From: Bacteroides ndongoniae
Lineage (GTDB): Bacteria > Bacteroidota > Bacteroidia > Bacteroidales > Bacteroidaceae
Direction: 5' to 3'
DNA: 64,000 nucleotides
Assembly: GCF_900108345.1 (NCBI RefSeq)
Contig: NZ_FNVV01000012.1
Location: 248,001 to 312,000, forward strand
The translations under genes were made by a program, and so were the position numbers. This document shows positions 37,208-46,743 of the stretch, piece by piece. The notes beneath the pieces are model-generated. The model saw nothing but the letters and a program-made list of their open reading frames with translations. It ran no database searches and was not told the DNA's origin. Within the stretch, counting starts at the first letter, position 1, and every line of letters starts with the position of its first letter.

Positions 37208-38165
37208 ACAGGCGATAATGTTTTCCTTCTGTCAGAGTTTTGTATTTACATCCGCACAGGAAAGCCAGTTCTTCTACCATATCCTGTGCACTTTCACTTT
37301 CTATTCGGGTAGTAATCAAATTCTTTTCTAACCCAGCCTCCAATTCGATACGAACGCCGGTCTTCTTTTCAATATCTCGCACTACATCAGGCAAGGGAGT
37401 CGCGCTAAACACCAATACTACTGGAGCCTCACCAAACAAAGCCTGAGGATCCTCAATGATACCTACTTCCAGACGCCCGTCTTTCCATTCAGCTTTTTCA
37501 TTGGCTTCGAGCACCGCTCCACTTTCGTCTGTCTTGACTCTGACTTTGCCACTCTTTACAAATACGGCGGCTTGCTCTTTACCGGCTGCATCGACCAGAA
37601 ACGAAGTACCAAGCACTTCTACCTTCAACAAGTTGGTCTCTACCTTGAAAGGGACACCGTGTATTTTCCTTTTTACCTGGAAAAATGCTTTTCCTTCGAG
37701 TCGTGCCAACCGACCTTTATCGGTATGCTGATAGGTAACCACTGCTTCGGGATAAAGAATAACCTCCGAACTGTCAGGCAACAAGCAATGCTGCTCCGTA
37801 CGGCCGACATTGGCATAACGCACCATTTCTTCGTCCGATGCCGAAGAGAAGTAGAACACCGATACAGCAAGCACAATGAGGAGTGAAGCTGCCATCGAAG
37901 TCCAAAACAACATCTTTCGCCTGAATGGTATGACCTTCTGAGACCGTTCCTCCAACTGTGCTTCGACCTTCTGCCAAGCCCGCTCTGCATCGAAGCTGAT
38001 ACCTTGCGGTTTTCCAACAGAGGCACCTATCAGTTTTTGCAACCGTCTGTATTCATCCCGATGGGCTGATATCCATTCGTTCAGCTCTTCTTGCTGGGAA
38101 GCGGTCAGCCGTTCGTTGGCAAAATGCTTGGCCAGCAGCTCGTTGATATCTGTCTTACTATTCAT
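37197..38165 (-). CDS. FecR-type anti-sigma factor
   Basis: A protein of 322 residues. The cytoplasmic N-terminus is helical, one membrane helix lies at about residues 85-105 (MAASLLIVLAVSVFYF), and the periplasmic part has the FecR domain followed by a DUF4974-like end (VRDIEKKTGVRIELEAGLEKN). It would hold the sigma factor and relay the receptor signal. It follows the sigma gene by 6 bases. Confidence 0.92.
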   Translation of the reverse strand: MNSKTDINELLAKHFANERLTASQQEELNEWISAHRDEYRRLQKLIGASVGKPQGISFDAERAWQKVEAQLEERSQKVIPFRRKMLFWTSMAASLLIVLAVSVFYFSSASDEEMVRYANVGRTEQHCLLPDSSEVILYPEAVVTYQHTDKGRLARLEGKAFFQVKRKIHGVPFKVETNLLKVEVLGTSFLVDAAGKEQAAVFVKSGKVRVKTDESGAVLEANEKAEWKDGRLEVGIIEDPQALFGEAPVVLVFSATPLPDVVRDIEKKTGVRIELEAGLEKNLITTRIESESAQDMVEELAFLCGCKYKTLTEGKHYRLYEE

Positions 38166-38171
38166 AATGTG

Positions 38172-38735
38172 CTAACGGTTTACGATAATTGATAAAAGGA
38201 GAATGATAGCGACTGCCAGCAACGACCGATTTTCGGCTGCATAGGCGCGCAGCATCTTGATGGCTTTTGTCATCTGGTTCTCAACGGTTTTCTCGGACAA
38301 TTCCAATTTTTGGGCTATCTCACGATACTTCAGTCCCTGCAACTTCGCCATCAGGAAGATGTCTTTGCACTTGGGAGGCAAGGTAGCAAGTGCCGACTCC
38401 AGGAGCTCGGCAGGCGAAGGAGACTCATGCCCAGCCTCCGGACTATCGTCCGTTACGTCACCGGCCAGGAAAGGGCAGTCCTCGATAGAAACTACATCTT
38501 CCTTGCGCTTCCGCAGGAAAGAGATGCAACTGTTTCGCACGGAAGTAGTCACGTAAGCCGTGAACTCAGCTTCGGGCATGGAGTCGAGTCCCTTGTTCCA
38601 GATACTGATGAACAGTTCCTGAACAATGTCTTCCGAGTCATCCCTGTCAGAAACATATCCGTAGGCTATACTACACAGCCTGGAATAATGTTTCTGAAAC
38701 CTGGATCTGAATATTTCCTTTCTATCGGCTCTCAT
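38172..38735 (-). CDS. ECF sigma factor (FecI-like) with hydrophobic C-terminus
   Basis: A protein of 187 residues. Region 2 reads RLCSIAYGYVSDRDDSEDIVQELFISIWNK and region 4 PPKCKDIFLMAKLQGLKYREIAQKLELSEKTVENQM, the full ECF-70 pattern. After region 4 the last ~14 residues are strongly hydrophobic (LLAVAIILLLSIIV), a possible membrane-tethering tail. It heads the sigma-FecR-receptor operon. Confidence 0.92.
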   Translation of the reverse strand: MRADRKEIFRSRFQKHYSRLCSIAYGYVSDRDDSEDIVQELFISIWNKGLDSMPEAEFTAYVTTSVRNSCISFLRKRKEDVVSIEDCPFLAGDVTDDSPEAGHESPSPAELLESALATLPPKCKDIFLMAKLQGLKYREIAQKLELSEKTVENQMTKAIKMLRAYAAENRSLLAVAIILLLSIIVNR

Positions 38736-38765
38736 ATCATTGCATTCACATCAAATATCGTTTTG

Positions 38766-39383
38766 TCAGAACTTCAAGCTGACACCTGCCGTCAGGAATC
38801 CCTTGTGCCCCAATCCGGCTTCAACGAATCCACCGACACGGTTATTGCCAACCCGCAAAGCTATCGGATTAACCTGATAGGCAAACGAAGTAGACAAGTC
38901 CGCTTTCTTTGCCACCTTCTTGCCGGCATCAGTAAGCCCAGTTTCGGTGTGACGGTTCAGTTTGACACCGGCCGAAGCTCCACCATACAATTCTATCAGC
39001 CCGTGTTTATAATAGGTAAACTCGGCAGTGGGCAGTACCAGCAGATTCAGGTCTTTCTCCTTCAATGAAGGCGACTTTTCGCCGGACAACATCAATTTAC
39101 TGTTTCCATACGAGAAACCAAAGTCTGTACCGACCCGGAAACGATTGAGCGAATAACGGTAACCCAATCCGTATACCATGCTGAATGATTCGTCAGTACG
39201 TTTGCTACCCAGCACAGCATCGGCCAGTCCCATTCCGAGTACATCGACCGTTCCTTGCGTTAGTCCGTCGCTTACCGAAAGACGGATTTCGTGTTTACTC
39301 TCTCCTTTACTGCTCTCCTGAGCGTTTACCATATTTACACTTGCCAATGCACACAAAGATAATGCAATAAATTTAATCTTCAT
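38766..39383 (-). CDS. Small outer-membrane beta-barrel protein
   Basis: A protein of 205 residues from the ATG at 39383 (MKIKFIALSLCALASVNMVNAQ, a clear signal peptide). The frame stays open upstream to 39662, but that part has no signal-like sequence, so I exclude it. The mature part alternates polar and hydrophobic residues with Tyr/Phe and ends in SLKF, typical of barrels. The function is unknown. It lies about 30 bases upstream of the sigma gene in the same direction and might be co-transcribed. Confidence 0.7.
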   Translation of the reverse strand: MKIKFIALSLCALASVNMVNAQESSKGESKHEIRLSVSDGLTQGTVDVLGMGLADAVLGSKRTDESFSMVYGLGYRYSLNRFRVGTDFGFSYGNSKLMLSGEKSPSLKEKDLNLLVLPTAEFTYYKHGLIELYGGASAGVKLNRHTETGLTDAGKKVAKKADLSTSFAYQVNPIALRVGNNRVGGFVEAGLGHKGFLTAGVSLKF

Positions 39384-39667
39384 AACTTCTTGTTTTTTAA
39401 TGGTTGAATACTCATCAGGTTTTCTCCTTCCCGTTTCGGATGTCTCTTTTTCTCTCTCTTCTTGTTTCCATGCAACAAAACGGCCGGAATACCTGTCTGT
39501 TTCTGTTTTCGCTGTCGCATCACTTGGCCAGGTGATTCTGCCTTTATAACGCAGACTTCCGTAAAAACCCCTATGCGCACCTGCTATTTTTCCAAAAAAA
39601 AATTCTGCAATCCAAAGTTCCCGCTTATCATTTTTAACTTGTACTTCGTATAAATGTGACATTTCAC

Positions 39668-39675
39668 TATCTTTG
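39668..39675 (+). promoter_or_regulatory. -7 box of znuA
   Basis: TATCTTTG at 39668-39675, about 70 bases before the znuA ATG. No good -33 element is seen at the usual distance. The gap 39384-39743 holds nothing else clear. Confidence 0.5.
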
Positions 39676-39743
39676 CACAGTCAAGTACGATGCAGCCTAA
39701 CTCCAACTTTGTACTTGCGAACTTAAACGAACATGCTTTGTAT

Positions 39744-40703
39744 ATGAAAAAACTCCTTATCTTACTTATATCGTCTGTTCTGATGATTGCATGCAAATCG
39801 GGAAACGGCTCGAAAAAAGATGCCGGTACTGAAAAGCCCATCATCACAGTCACCATCGAACCTCTACGCTACTTTACCGAGGCCATTGCCGGCGACGAAT
39901 ACACCGTAGTCAGCATGGTGCCCAAAGGCAGCAGCCCGGAAACTTACGATCCTACTCCCCAGCAACTGGTTGAACTGGCCAAAAGCAAAGCTTACTTCCG
40001 AATCGGACACATCGGGTTCGAACGGGTATGGGCCGACCGACTGGCAGACAATGCGCCCCACTTGCAGTTTTTCGAACTATCGCGTGGCATCGAACTGATC
40101 TTTGACACCCCGCACCAACACGTCCATTCCTCGGCACCTGAAAGCAACTATCAGGAAGAAGAAATGCACCATGCCGACGAAGCTGACGGCGAACGCCCCC
40201 TGCTCGGAGTGGAGCCACACATCTGGAACTCGCCAACCAATGCCCAAATCATTGCCGGAAACATACTGAACGCCCTGTGCCTGATGAACAAACAGAACGA
40301 GAGCGTCTATCTGGAACGATACAACACGCTGTGCCGCAAGCTGGAGCGGACCGACAGTTTGATATGTAACATGCTGTCGACCCCGAACGCCGACCGTGCC
40401 TTTATGATTTACCACCCCGCCCTATCGTATTTCGCACGCGACTACGACCTGTATCAGATTCCCATCGAGGCCGGAGGTAAAGAACCGTCACCCGCGCAGC
40501 TGAAGGAGCTGATCAATACTTGTAAGGAAGAAAATGTGCACGTTATCTTCGTGCAACCCGAATTTGACCGCCGCAACGCCGACCTGATAGCCAAGCAGAC
40601 CGGCACTACCGTTGTGCCCATCAATCCGCTGTCCTACGACTGGGAAGACGAAATGCTGAAAGTAGCACGGGCACTGTCCGGCGAAAAGGCGACTGAAAAA
40701 TAA
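39744..40703 (+). CDS. znuA: Zinc/metal ABC transporter substrate-binding lipoprotein
   Basis: A protein of 319 residues from ATG 39744 (MKKLLILLISSVLMIAC, lipobox Cys17). It has the cluster A-I metal-binding fold: GSSPETYDPTPQQL, a His/Glu-rich loop between His-Gln-His and HHADEADGE, GVEPHIWNSP with a ligand His, and YHPALSYFARDY with another. The His-rich loop supports zinc. It would hand zinc to an inner-membrane permease. The ATPase follows after 40 bases, but no permease gene is adjacent. Confidence 0.88.
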   Translation: MKKLLILLISSVLMIACKSGNGSKKDAGTEKPIITVTIEPLRYFTEAIAGDEYTVVSMVPKGSSPETYDPTPQQLVELAKSKAYFRIGHIGFERVWADRLADNAPHLQFFELSRGIELIFDTPHQHVHSSAPESNYQEEEMHHADEADGERPLLGVEPHIWNSPTNAQIIAGNILNALCLMNKQNESVYLERYNTLCRKLERTDSLICNMLSTPNADRAFMIYHPALSYFARDYDLYQIPIEAGGKEPSPAQLKELINTCKEENVHVIFVQPEFDRRNADLIAKQTGTTVVPINPLSYDWEDEMLKVARALSGEKATEK

Positions 40704-40743
40704 AGCATTTGCAAGCCAAACAGATACCCTCAAGAAAAAACAT

Positions 40744-41556
40744 TTGCCGACCATGTCCCAGCAACCTATCATTGAAATCAGAAACCTCAGTGCCGGATAC
40801 GACGGACGCACCGTGCTGCACGATGTCAACCTGACCGTATACGAACATGATTTTCTGGGTATCATCGGCCCCAATGGCGGAGGGAAAACTACGCTGATAA
40901 AGTGTATCCTCGGATTGTTGCCTCCTTTGCAGGGGGAAATCGTCTTCACTCCCTCGCAAAGTAGTAAAGACATATCCGCCACCGACAACAGCCACGCAAC
41001 GGGAAAAATCACCATGGGCTACCTGCCCCAGTACAACAGCATCGACCGTAAATTTCCCATCACCGTCGAAGAAGTGATACTCTCCGGCCTCAGCAGCAAG
41101 AAATCGCTGGCCTCGCGCTTCACCGCCCAACACCGCGAAAAGGCCCATCAGGTAGTAACCCGCATGGGACTGGAAGGGCTCGAACAACGCCCCATCGGTG
41201 CACTGAGCGGCGGACAACTGCAACGCGCCCTGCTGGGCCGTGCCATCATCTCCGACCCCGAAGTTGTGATACTCGACGAACCCAGTACCTACATCGACAA
41301 GCGGTTCGAAGCACGGCTTTACCAACTGCTGGCCGAAATCAACCGCGACTGCGCCATCATTCTGGTCAGCCACGACATCGGCACCATCCTGCAACAGGTC
41401 AAGTCCGTGGCCTGCGTCAACGAAACCCTGGACTATCATCCGTCCACCGAATGCGTCACAGGTGAATGGCTCGAAAAGAACTTCAATTGTCCGATAGAGC
41501 TGTTGGGACACGGCTCGCTGCCCCACCGCATCCTGGGGCATCACAAGCATTCATAA
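40744..41556 (+). CDS. znuC: Metal ABC transporter ATP-binding protein
   Basis: A protein of 270 residues. Walker A GPNGGGKTTLIK is at about residues 42-53, the ABC signature LSGGQLQRALLGR at about 155-167, Walker B VVILDEPSTYID follows, and the H-loop His is in ILVSHD. The order and the neighbour znuA point to a zinc importer. The signature and metal-family features (LSGGQLQRALLGRAI) are typical of the ZnuC group. The next gene is on the opposite strand, so the permease (ZnuB) must be encoded elsewhere. Confidence 0.88.
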   Translation: MPTMSQQPIIEIRNLSAGYDGRTVLHDVNLTVYEHDFLGIIGPNGGGKTTLIKCILGLLPPLQGEIVFTPSQSSKDISATDNSHATGKITMGYLPQYNSIDRKFPITVEEVILSGLSSKKSLASRFTAQHREKAHQVVTRMGLEGLEQRPIGALSGGQLQRALLGRAIISDPEVVILDEPSTYIDKRFEARLYQLLAEINRDCAIILVSHDIGTILQQVKSVACVNETLDYHPSTECVTGEWLEKNFNCPIELLGHGSLPHRILGHHKHS

Positions 41557-41566
41557 ATATATATTC

Positions 41567-42400
41567 CTACTCAAATGTAGAAGGGAAAGCCTGTAACTGA
41601 TACATCAGTGCCAAAGCCATTCTCCGATGCCCTTCGGCATTGGGATGCAAACGGTCAGTATCCGATTGATGGAAATAACGTACATGCGCATCGTTCATAG
41701 GATAAAGCCCACTAATGCTATTCAAATCGATCACTGGTACAGCCCATACGTTACCGGCTTCTTTCAGAACCTGCACATATTCATCTACATAAACTCCTAT
41801 TCTATTAGGATATGCCTCTTCCGGCTGCACATTCTGAGCTCCAAACTGCGCAAAGCCCCGATGCAAAGGTGTCAGCACAATAATCTGTTTCGAGGGAAAA
41901 TTTGTTTTCAGATAATTCATTAAACGATTAATACGCCCCCGAAATGTATCATTACTCATCACCGGTTTACGATAACGGCGACTCCCAGTTTTCCCATCCG
42001 CTAAAGGAACTTCACGATATTCTTCTTCATACCAATCGCCCAAAGGTATGCCAGCATTATAATCATTCGTACCAGCAAAAACAATGATAGCATCAATAGC
42101 ATCGCCCTGCTCTTTCAGTAAATTTTCAGCCTGTCCCAGCAACCCATCCATCTGATTGCCGTTGATTCCATACGAGAAGGCTTCCAGCCTCAGCATCTCA
42201 GCCAGATACTCCCAATAGCACTTGGTTGTCCCGATATGATTTTTATCGGTAATGGAATCACCTAAAAAAGCCACTTTTTTTCCTTTCCACTGATTTTCTA
42301 CCACTACTTTCTGTAATTCAGTATTAATATATACTTGCGGAAGTACATCGGCTGAAAACAACAGGGCTGCCAATGTACATGAAACTATTTTCGTATTCAT
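41567..42400 (-). CDS. SGNH/GDSL-family hydrolase
   Basis: A protein of 277 residues: signal peptide, block I FLGDSITD (Ser nucleophile), block II-like SYGINGNQMDG, block III VFAGTNDYN and block V DRLHPNAEGHRRMA. All four catalytic positions (Ser, Gly, Asn, Asp-x-x-His) are present. It is a secreted esterase, perhaps an acetyl-ester hydrolase on polysaccharide. It is a lone gene, convergent with znuC (10-base gap). Confidence 0.88.
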   Translation of the reverse strand: MNTKIVSCTLAALLFSADVLPQVYINTELQKVVVENQWKGKKVAFLGDSITDKNHIGTTKCYWEYLAEMLRLEAFSYGINGNQMDGLLGQAENLLKEQGDAIDAIIVFAGTNDYNAGIPLGDWYEEEYREVPLADGKTGSRRYRKPVMSNDTFRGRINRLMNYLKTNFPSKQIIVLTPLHRGFAQFGAQNVQPEEAYPNRIGVYVDEYVQVLKEAGNVWAVPVIDLNSISGLYPMNDAHVRYFHQSDTDRLHPNAEGHRRMALALMYQLQAFPSTFE

Positions 42401-42535
42401 ACAAACCTAACTTTTATCAAATATTTCGATAACAAAAATAAGCAAAACACTTTTAATGCTACCAATTGACCATACCTTTTCTTTAACCTATCCTAATAAT
42501 AAGCTTAGTTATCATTCTTTTCAGCATGAAATGCT

Positions 42536-42543
42536 TATATTTG
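42536..42543 (+). promoter_or_regulatory. -7 box of the DUF2723 gene
   Basis: TATATTTG at 42536-42543, followed by GCG, 53 bases before the ATG. Confidence 0.5.
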
Positions 42544-42595
42544 CGAAGTTTTTACGAAAATATTAGTAGATAATAACGTTATATCCCAACTCTGA

Positions 42596-45500
42596 ATGAA
42601 ACAATACAAGTTTGTGAACAACCTTGTAGGTTGGATTACCTTCCTTATTGCGGCGACAGTCTACTGCATGACTATCGAACCTACCGCAAGTTTCTGGGAC
42701 TGCCCCGAGTTCATCACCACCGGCTATAAGCTGGAAGTCGGCCACCCGCCCGGCGCACCTTTCTTCATGTTGACAGCCAACCTGTTCTCGCAGTTTGCTT
42801 CCGATCCTTCGGAAGTAGCCAAAATGGTCAACTACATGAGCGCGCTGATGAGCGGTGCCTGTATCCTGTTCCTGTTCTGGACCATCACGCACCTGGTACG
42901 CAAACTCGTTGTCAAAGACCCCGAACACATCACCCGCGGACAGATTGTGACCATCATGGGCAGCGGAATGGTAGGCGCACTGGCCTATACATTCAGCGAT
43001 ACCTTCTGGTTCTCGGCTGTCGAAGGCGAAGTATATGCTTTCTCCTCCCTGTTCACAGCCATCGTATTCTGGCTGATACTGAAGTGGGAAGACGTGGCCG
43101 ACCAGCCTCACAGCGACCGCTGGCTCATCCTGATCGCCTATCTGACGGGCCTCAGCATCGGTGTCCACCTGCTCAACCTGCTCTGTCTGCCTGCCATCGT
43201 GCTGGTGTACTACTATAAGAAAGTGCCCCATGCCAACGCCAAAGGTTCGCTGCTGGCGCTCATAGGCTCTATGGTGCTGGTAGCCGTGGTGCTCTACGGC
43301 ATCGTGCCGGGCATCGTGAAAGTGGGCGGATGGTTCGAGCTGCTGTTCGTCAACACACTGGGCATGTCGTTCAACACGGGCGTCATCGTCTATATCATCC
43401 TCTTGGCAGCCTGCCTCATCTGGGGCGTGTACGAAAGCTACACCGAAAAGAGCAAGATGCGCATGGCCCTGTCGTTCGTGCTCACCATTGCCATGCTGGG
43501 TATTCCCTTCTACGGCCACGGTGCCAGCTCGGTCATCATCGGCATCATCGTCATTGCCCTGCTGTGGCTCTACCTCAACCCGAAAATGCAGGCACGCATG
43601 AAGGAAAAATACCGCGTCAGCGCCCGCACGCTGAACACGGCCATGCTGTGCACCATGATGATGGTCATCGGCTACTCGTCGTATGCCCTCATCGTCATCC
43701 GCTCTACAGCCAACACACCGATGGACCAGAACTCGCCGGAAGACATCTTCACGCTGGGCGAATATCTGGGACGTGAGCAGTACGGCACGCGTCCGCTGTT
43801 CTACGGTCCGGCCTACTCGTCCAAAGTAGCGCTCGACGTAAAGGACGGATACTGCCAGCCGCGCATCTCGTACAGCGGCACCAAGTTCATCCGCAAGGAG
43901 AAAGCCACCCCCGACGAGAAAGACAGCTACGTTGAAATACCCGGACGCATCGAGTACGAGTATGCACAGAACATGCTCTTCCCGCGTATGTACAGCAGCC
44001 TGCACACCCAGCAATATGAAAGCTGGCAAGACATACAGGGCTACGAAGTGCCCTACGACCAGTGTGGCGAAATGATTATGGTGAAGATGCCTACCCAATG
44101 GGAAAACATCAAGTTCTTCTTCTCCTATCAGCTCAACTGGATGTACTGGCGCTACTTCCTGTGGAACTTCGTAGGCCGCCAGAACGATCTGCAAGGCTCC
44201 GGCGAAATAGAGCATGGAAACTGGATTACCGGTTTCGACTTTATCGACAACATGTTGGTAGGCAACCAGGAACTGTTGCCCACCGAATTGAAGGAAAACA
44301 AGGGCCACAACGTATTCTACGGCCTACCCCTGTTACTCGGTCTCATCGGCCTGCTGTGGCAAGCTTATCGAGGACAAAAAGGCATCCAACAATTCTGGGT
44401 TGTATTCTTCCTGTTCTTCATGACAGGTATTGCCATTGTACTCTACCTGAACCAGACTCCGAGCCAGCCGCGCGAACGTGACTACGCTTACGCCGGTTCG
44501 TTCTACGCTTTCGCCATCTGGATAGGTATGGGTGTAGCCGGACTGATACAGGCAGTAAACAAGTGGACAAGCAAACAAGCCCACCAGGCAAGTGCTGATG
44601 AAAACGAGCCCGCAGCTCTTACCCCTTCGTTGGTTTCTGCCCTCATCATCTCTATCGTCTGCCTGCTGGTGCCCATACAAATGGCCAGCCAGACTTGGGA
44701 CGACCACGACCGCAGCGACCGCTACATGGCACGCGACTTTGGTCAGAATTATCTGATGTCTCTTCAGGAATCGGGCAACCCCATCATTTATACGAACGGT
44801 GATAACGATACCTTCCCTTTGTGGTACAATCAGGAAACTGAAGGCTGCCGTACCGACTCACGTACCTGCAACCTCTCGTACTTGCAAACCGACTGGTACA
44901 TCGACCAGATGAAACGTCCGGCTTACGAAAGTCCTTCACTGCCTATCACTTGGGAACGTATGGAATATGTTGAAGGAACCAACGAATATGTCCCCGTCCG
45001 TCCCGAGTATAAGAAGAGCATCGACGCCCTGTACGCCGAAGCCAACAAACAGGCACTCGACGGAAAGAGCGAAGCATTGGTTAATGTACAGAAGGAATTC
45101 GGCGAGAACCCGTATGAACTGAAGAACATCCTGAAATACTGGGTACGCAGCAAAAACGAAGAGCTGAAAGTCATTCCGACCGACAGCATTGTCATCAAGG
45201 TAGATAAAGAAGCCGTGCGCCGCAGCGGCATGATGATACCGGGTGATTCCATCCCCGACTACATGCACATCTCGCTGAAAGGTAAACGTGCCCTTTACAA
45301 GAGCGAATTGATGATGCTCGAAATGCTGGCTGAAGCCAACTGGGAACGTCCCATCTACATCGCTATTAGCGTAGGGGAAGACAACCAGTTGGGCATGGCC
45401 AACCACTTCATCCAGGAAGGTCTGGCTTACCGCTTCACTCCGTTCGACAACACCAAGACCGGAGTCAACATCGATAGCGAAAAGATGTACGACAACCTGA

Positions 45501-45985
45501 TGAACAAGTTCAAATTCGGCGGCATCGACAAGCCTGGCATCTACATCGACGAGAACGCCATGCGCATGTGCTACACGCACCGCCGCCTCTTCTCGCAACT
45601 GGGTAACCAGCTCATCAAGGAAGGCAAAAACGACAAAGCCAAAGCCGTGCTCGACTATGGCGAAAAGATGATACCTGCCAGCAACGTGCCATACGACTTC
45701 CAGAACGGTGCCGTACAGATAGCCGAAGCCTACTACAAACTGGGCGAGACCGCCAAAGCCGATGCCATCATGAAACAGCTGGCCGACAAGGCAGTAGAGT
45801 ACATGACATGGTATATGAGCATGAGCGACAGCCGATTCGTGTATGCTAGCCGTGAGTACGAATACCACTGGGCGATACTGGACCGCGAAGTGAAAATCAT
45901 GAAACAGTACCAGTCGCAACTGGCAGGCGTCTACGAGCCGAAGGTGGACGAACTCTATAATATGTATGTAGACCGAATGAAATAA
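42596..45985 (+). CDS. DUF2723 multispanning membrane protein with C-terminal repeats
   Basis: A protein of 1129 residues. The N-terminal ~650 residues hold many membrane helices and the DUF2723 signature near the start (PTASFWDCPEFITTGYKLEVGHPPGAP). DUF2723 proteins are related to the TMEM260/O-mannosyltransferase fold, with an acidic early motif (WDCPEF) in a glycosyltransferase-C-type arrangement. The C-terminal part is soluble and ends in TPR-like helices (DKAKAVLDYGEKMIPA, ADAIMKQLADKA). In Bacteroidetes it may glycosylate exported proteins; that is inference. A polysaccharide deacetylase gene follows after 7 bases. Confidence 0.82.
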   Translation: MKQYKFVNNLVGWITFLIAATVYCMTIEPTASFWDCPEFITTGYKLEVGHPPGAPFFMLTANLFSQFASDPSEVAKMVNYMSALMSGACILFLFWTITHLVRKLVVKDPEHITRGQIVTIMGSGMVGALAYTFSDTFWFSAVEGEVYAFSSLFTAIVFWLILKWEDVADQPHSDRWLILIAYLTGLSIGVHLLNLLCLPAIVLVYYYKKVPHANAKGSLLALIGSMVLVAVVLYGIVPGIVKVGGWFELLFVNTLGMSFNTGVIVYIILLAACLIWGVYESYTEKSKMRMALSFVLTIAMLGIPFYGHGASSVIIGIIVIALLWLYLNPKMQARMKEKYRVSARTLNTAMLCTMMMVIGYSSYALIVIRSTANTPMDQNSPEDIFTLGEYLGREQYGTRPLFYGPAYSSKVALDVKDGYCQPRISYSGTKFIRKEKATPDEKDSYVEIPGRIEYEYAQNMLFPRMYSSLHTQQYESWQDIQGYEVPYDQCGEMIMVKMPTQWENIKFFFSYQLNWMYWRYFLWNFVGRQNDLQGSGEIEHGNWITGFDFIDNMLVGNQELLPTELKENKGHNVFYGLPLLLGLIGLLWQAYRGQKGIQQFWVVFFLFFMTGIAIVLYLNQTPSQPRERDYAYAGSFYAFAIWIGMGVAGLIQAVNKWTSKQAHQASADENEPAALTPSLVSALIISIVCLLVPIQMASQTWDDHDRSDRYMARDFGQNYLMSLQESGNPIIYTNGDNDTFPLWYNQETEGCRTDSRTCNLSYLQTDWYIDQMKRPAYESPSLPITWERMEYVEGTNEYVPVRPEYKKSIDALYAEANKQALDGKSEALVNVQKEFGENPYELKNILKYWVRSKNEELKVIPTDSIVIKVDKEAVRRSGMMIPGDSIPDYMHISLKGKRALYKSELMMLEMLAEANWERPIYIAISVGEDNQLGMANHFIQEGLAYRFTPFDNTKTGVNIDSEKMYDNLMNKFKFGGIDKPGIYIDENAMRMCYTHRRLFSQLGNQLIKEGKNDKAKAVLDYGEKMIPASNVPYDFQNGAVQIAEAYYKLGETAKADAIMKQLADKAVEYMTWYMSMSDSRFVYASREYEYHWAILDREVKIMKQYQSQLAGVYEPKVDELYNMYVDRMK

Positions 45986-45992
45986 CGACAGC

Positions 45993-46655
45993 ATGTTTAT
46001 AGAACAACCGCCCAAGCTATTCCGCAAGTTATACCCCAGTGCCCTGTGGCGTATGAATCCGGAGGAAAAGGCCGTCTATCTGACATTCGACGACGGCCCT
46101 ATTCCCGAGGTTACTCCCTGGGTACTCGACCTGCTGGATCAGCATCAGATAAAGGCTACTTTCTTCATGGTGGGCGACAACGTGCGCAAGCATCCCGACA
46201 TTTTCCGCATGGTGGTAGAGCGTGGTCACCGCATCGGCAACCACACTTTCAACCACATCCGCGGATTCAGCCGGAAATACTTCACCTCGTACAGCTATCT
46301 GGAGAACACAGAAGAAGCATACGACTTCATGTGCTCCATCTGCGCCCCGGACATCACCACAAAAGCCCTGCGCCCGCTCCTGTTCCGACCGCCACACGGT
46401 CACATGGGTTGGGCACAGTATATGGTACTGAAAAGTAAATACAAGATTGTGATGTGGGACCTTGTCACCCGCGACTATAGCAAGAAACTTCGCGGCCCGC
46501 AAGTACTGGCCAACGTCATGCGCTACGCCCGTAACGGTTCCATTATCACTTTCCACGACTCCCTTAAGTCCTGGGACAACGGCAACCTGCAGTATGCTCT
46601 GCCCCGTGCCATCAACTTCCTGAAGGAAGAAGGATATGAATTCAAACTGCTTTAA
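45993..46655 (+). CDS. Polysaccharide deacetylase (NodB-type, CE4)
   Basis: A protein of 220 residues. The NodB motifs are LTFDDGP (catalytic/metal Asp), HRIGNHTFNH (metal His), RPPHG and the late WDLVTRDYS and ITFHDS. It has no signal peptide that I can see. It removes acetyl groups from sugar polymers. It starts 7 bases after the DUF2723 gene, so the pair probably works in one pathway of envelope or glycoprotein sugars. Confidence 0.9.
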   Translation: MFIEQPPKLFRKLYPSALWRMNPEEKAVYLTFDDGPIPEVTPWVLDLLDQHQIKATFFMVGDNVRKHPDIFRMVVERGHRIGNHTFNHIRGFSRKYFTSYSYLENTEEAYDFMCSICAPDITTKALRPLLFRPPHGHMGWAQYMVLKSKYKIVMWDLVTRDYSKKLRGPQVLANVMRYARNGSIITFHDSLKSWDNGNLQYALPRAINFLKEEGYEFKLL

Positions 46656-46665
46656 GCTATAATTT

Positions 46666-46731
46666 TTCCCCAGTTAGGAAAAAAATATTCCCCAGTTAGA
46701 AAAAATTTTTTTCCTAACTGGGGAATTTTTT
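46666..46731. terminator. Bidirectional terminator with a duplicated arm
   Basis: The left arm occurs twice: 46666-46685 (TTCCCCAGTTAGG plus seven A) and 46688-46699 (TTCCCCAGTTAG, then A). The right arm 46706-46725 is the exact complement of the first (20 bp), and of 12 bases of the second, and is followed by TTTTTT. Either left arm can pair with the right one. It lies between convergent genes. Confidence 0.85.
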
Positions 46732-46743
46732 GAGAGAGGGAGA

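Noticed and set aside
39384..39662. Longer N-terminus for the small barrel protein
   Set aside because: The extension precedes a clear signal peptide at 39383 and has no exported-protein features.
42563..44308. 581-codon open frame antisense to the DUF2723 gene
   Set aside because: His/Val/Glu-rich, low-complexity shadow of the true plus-strand membrane-protein gene.
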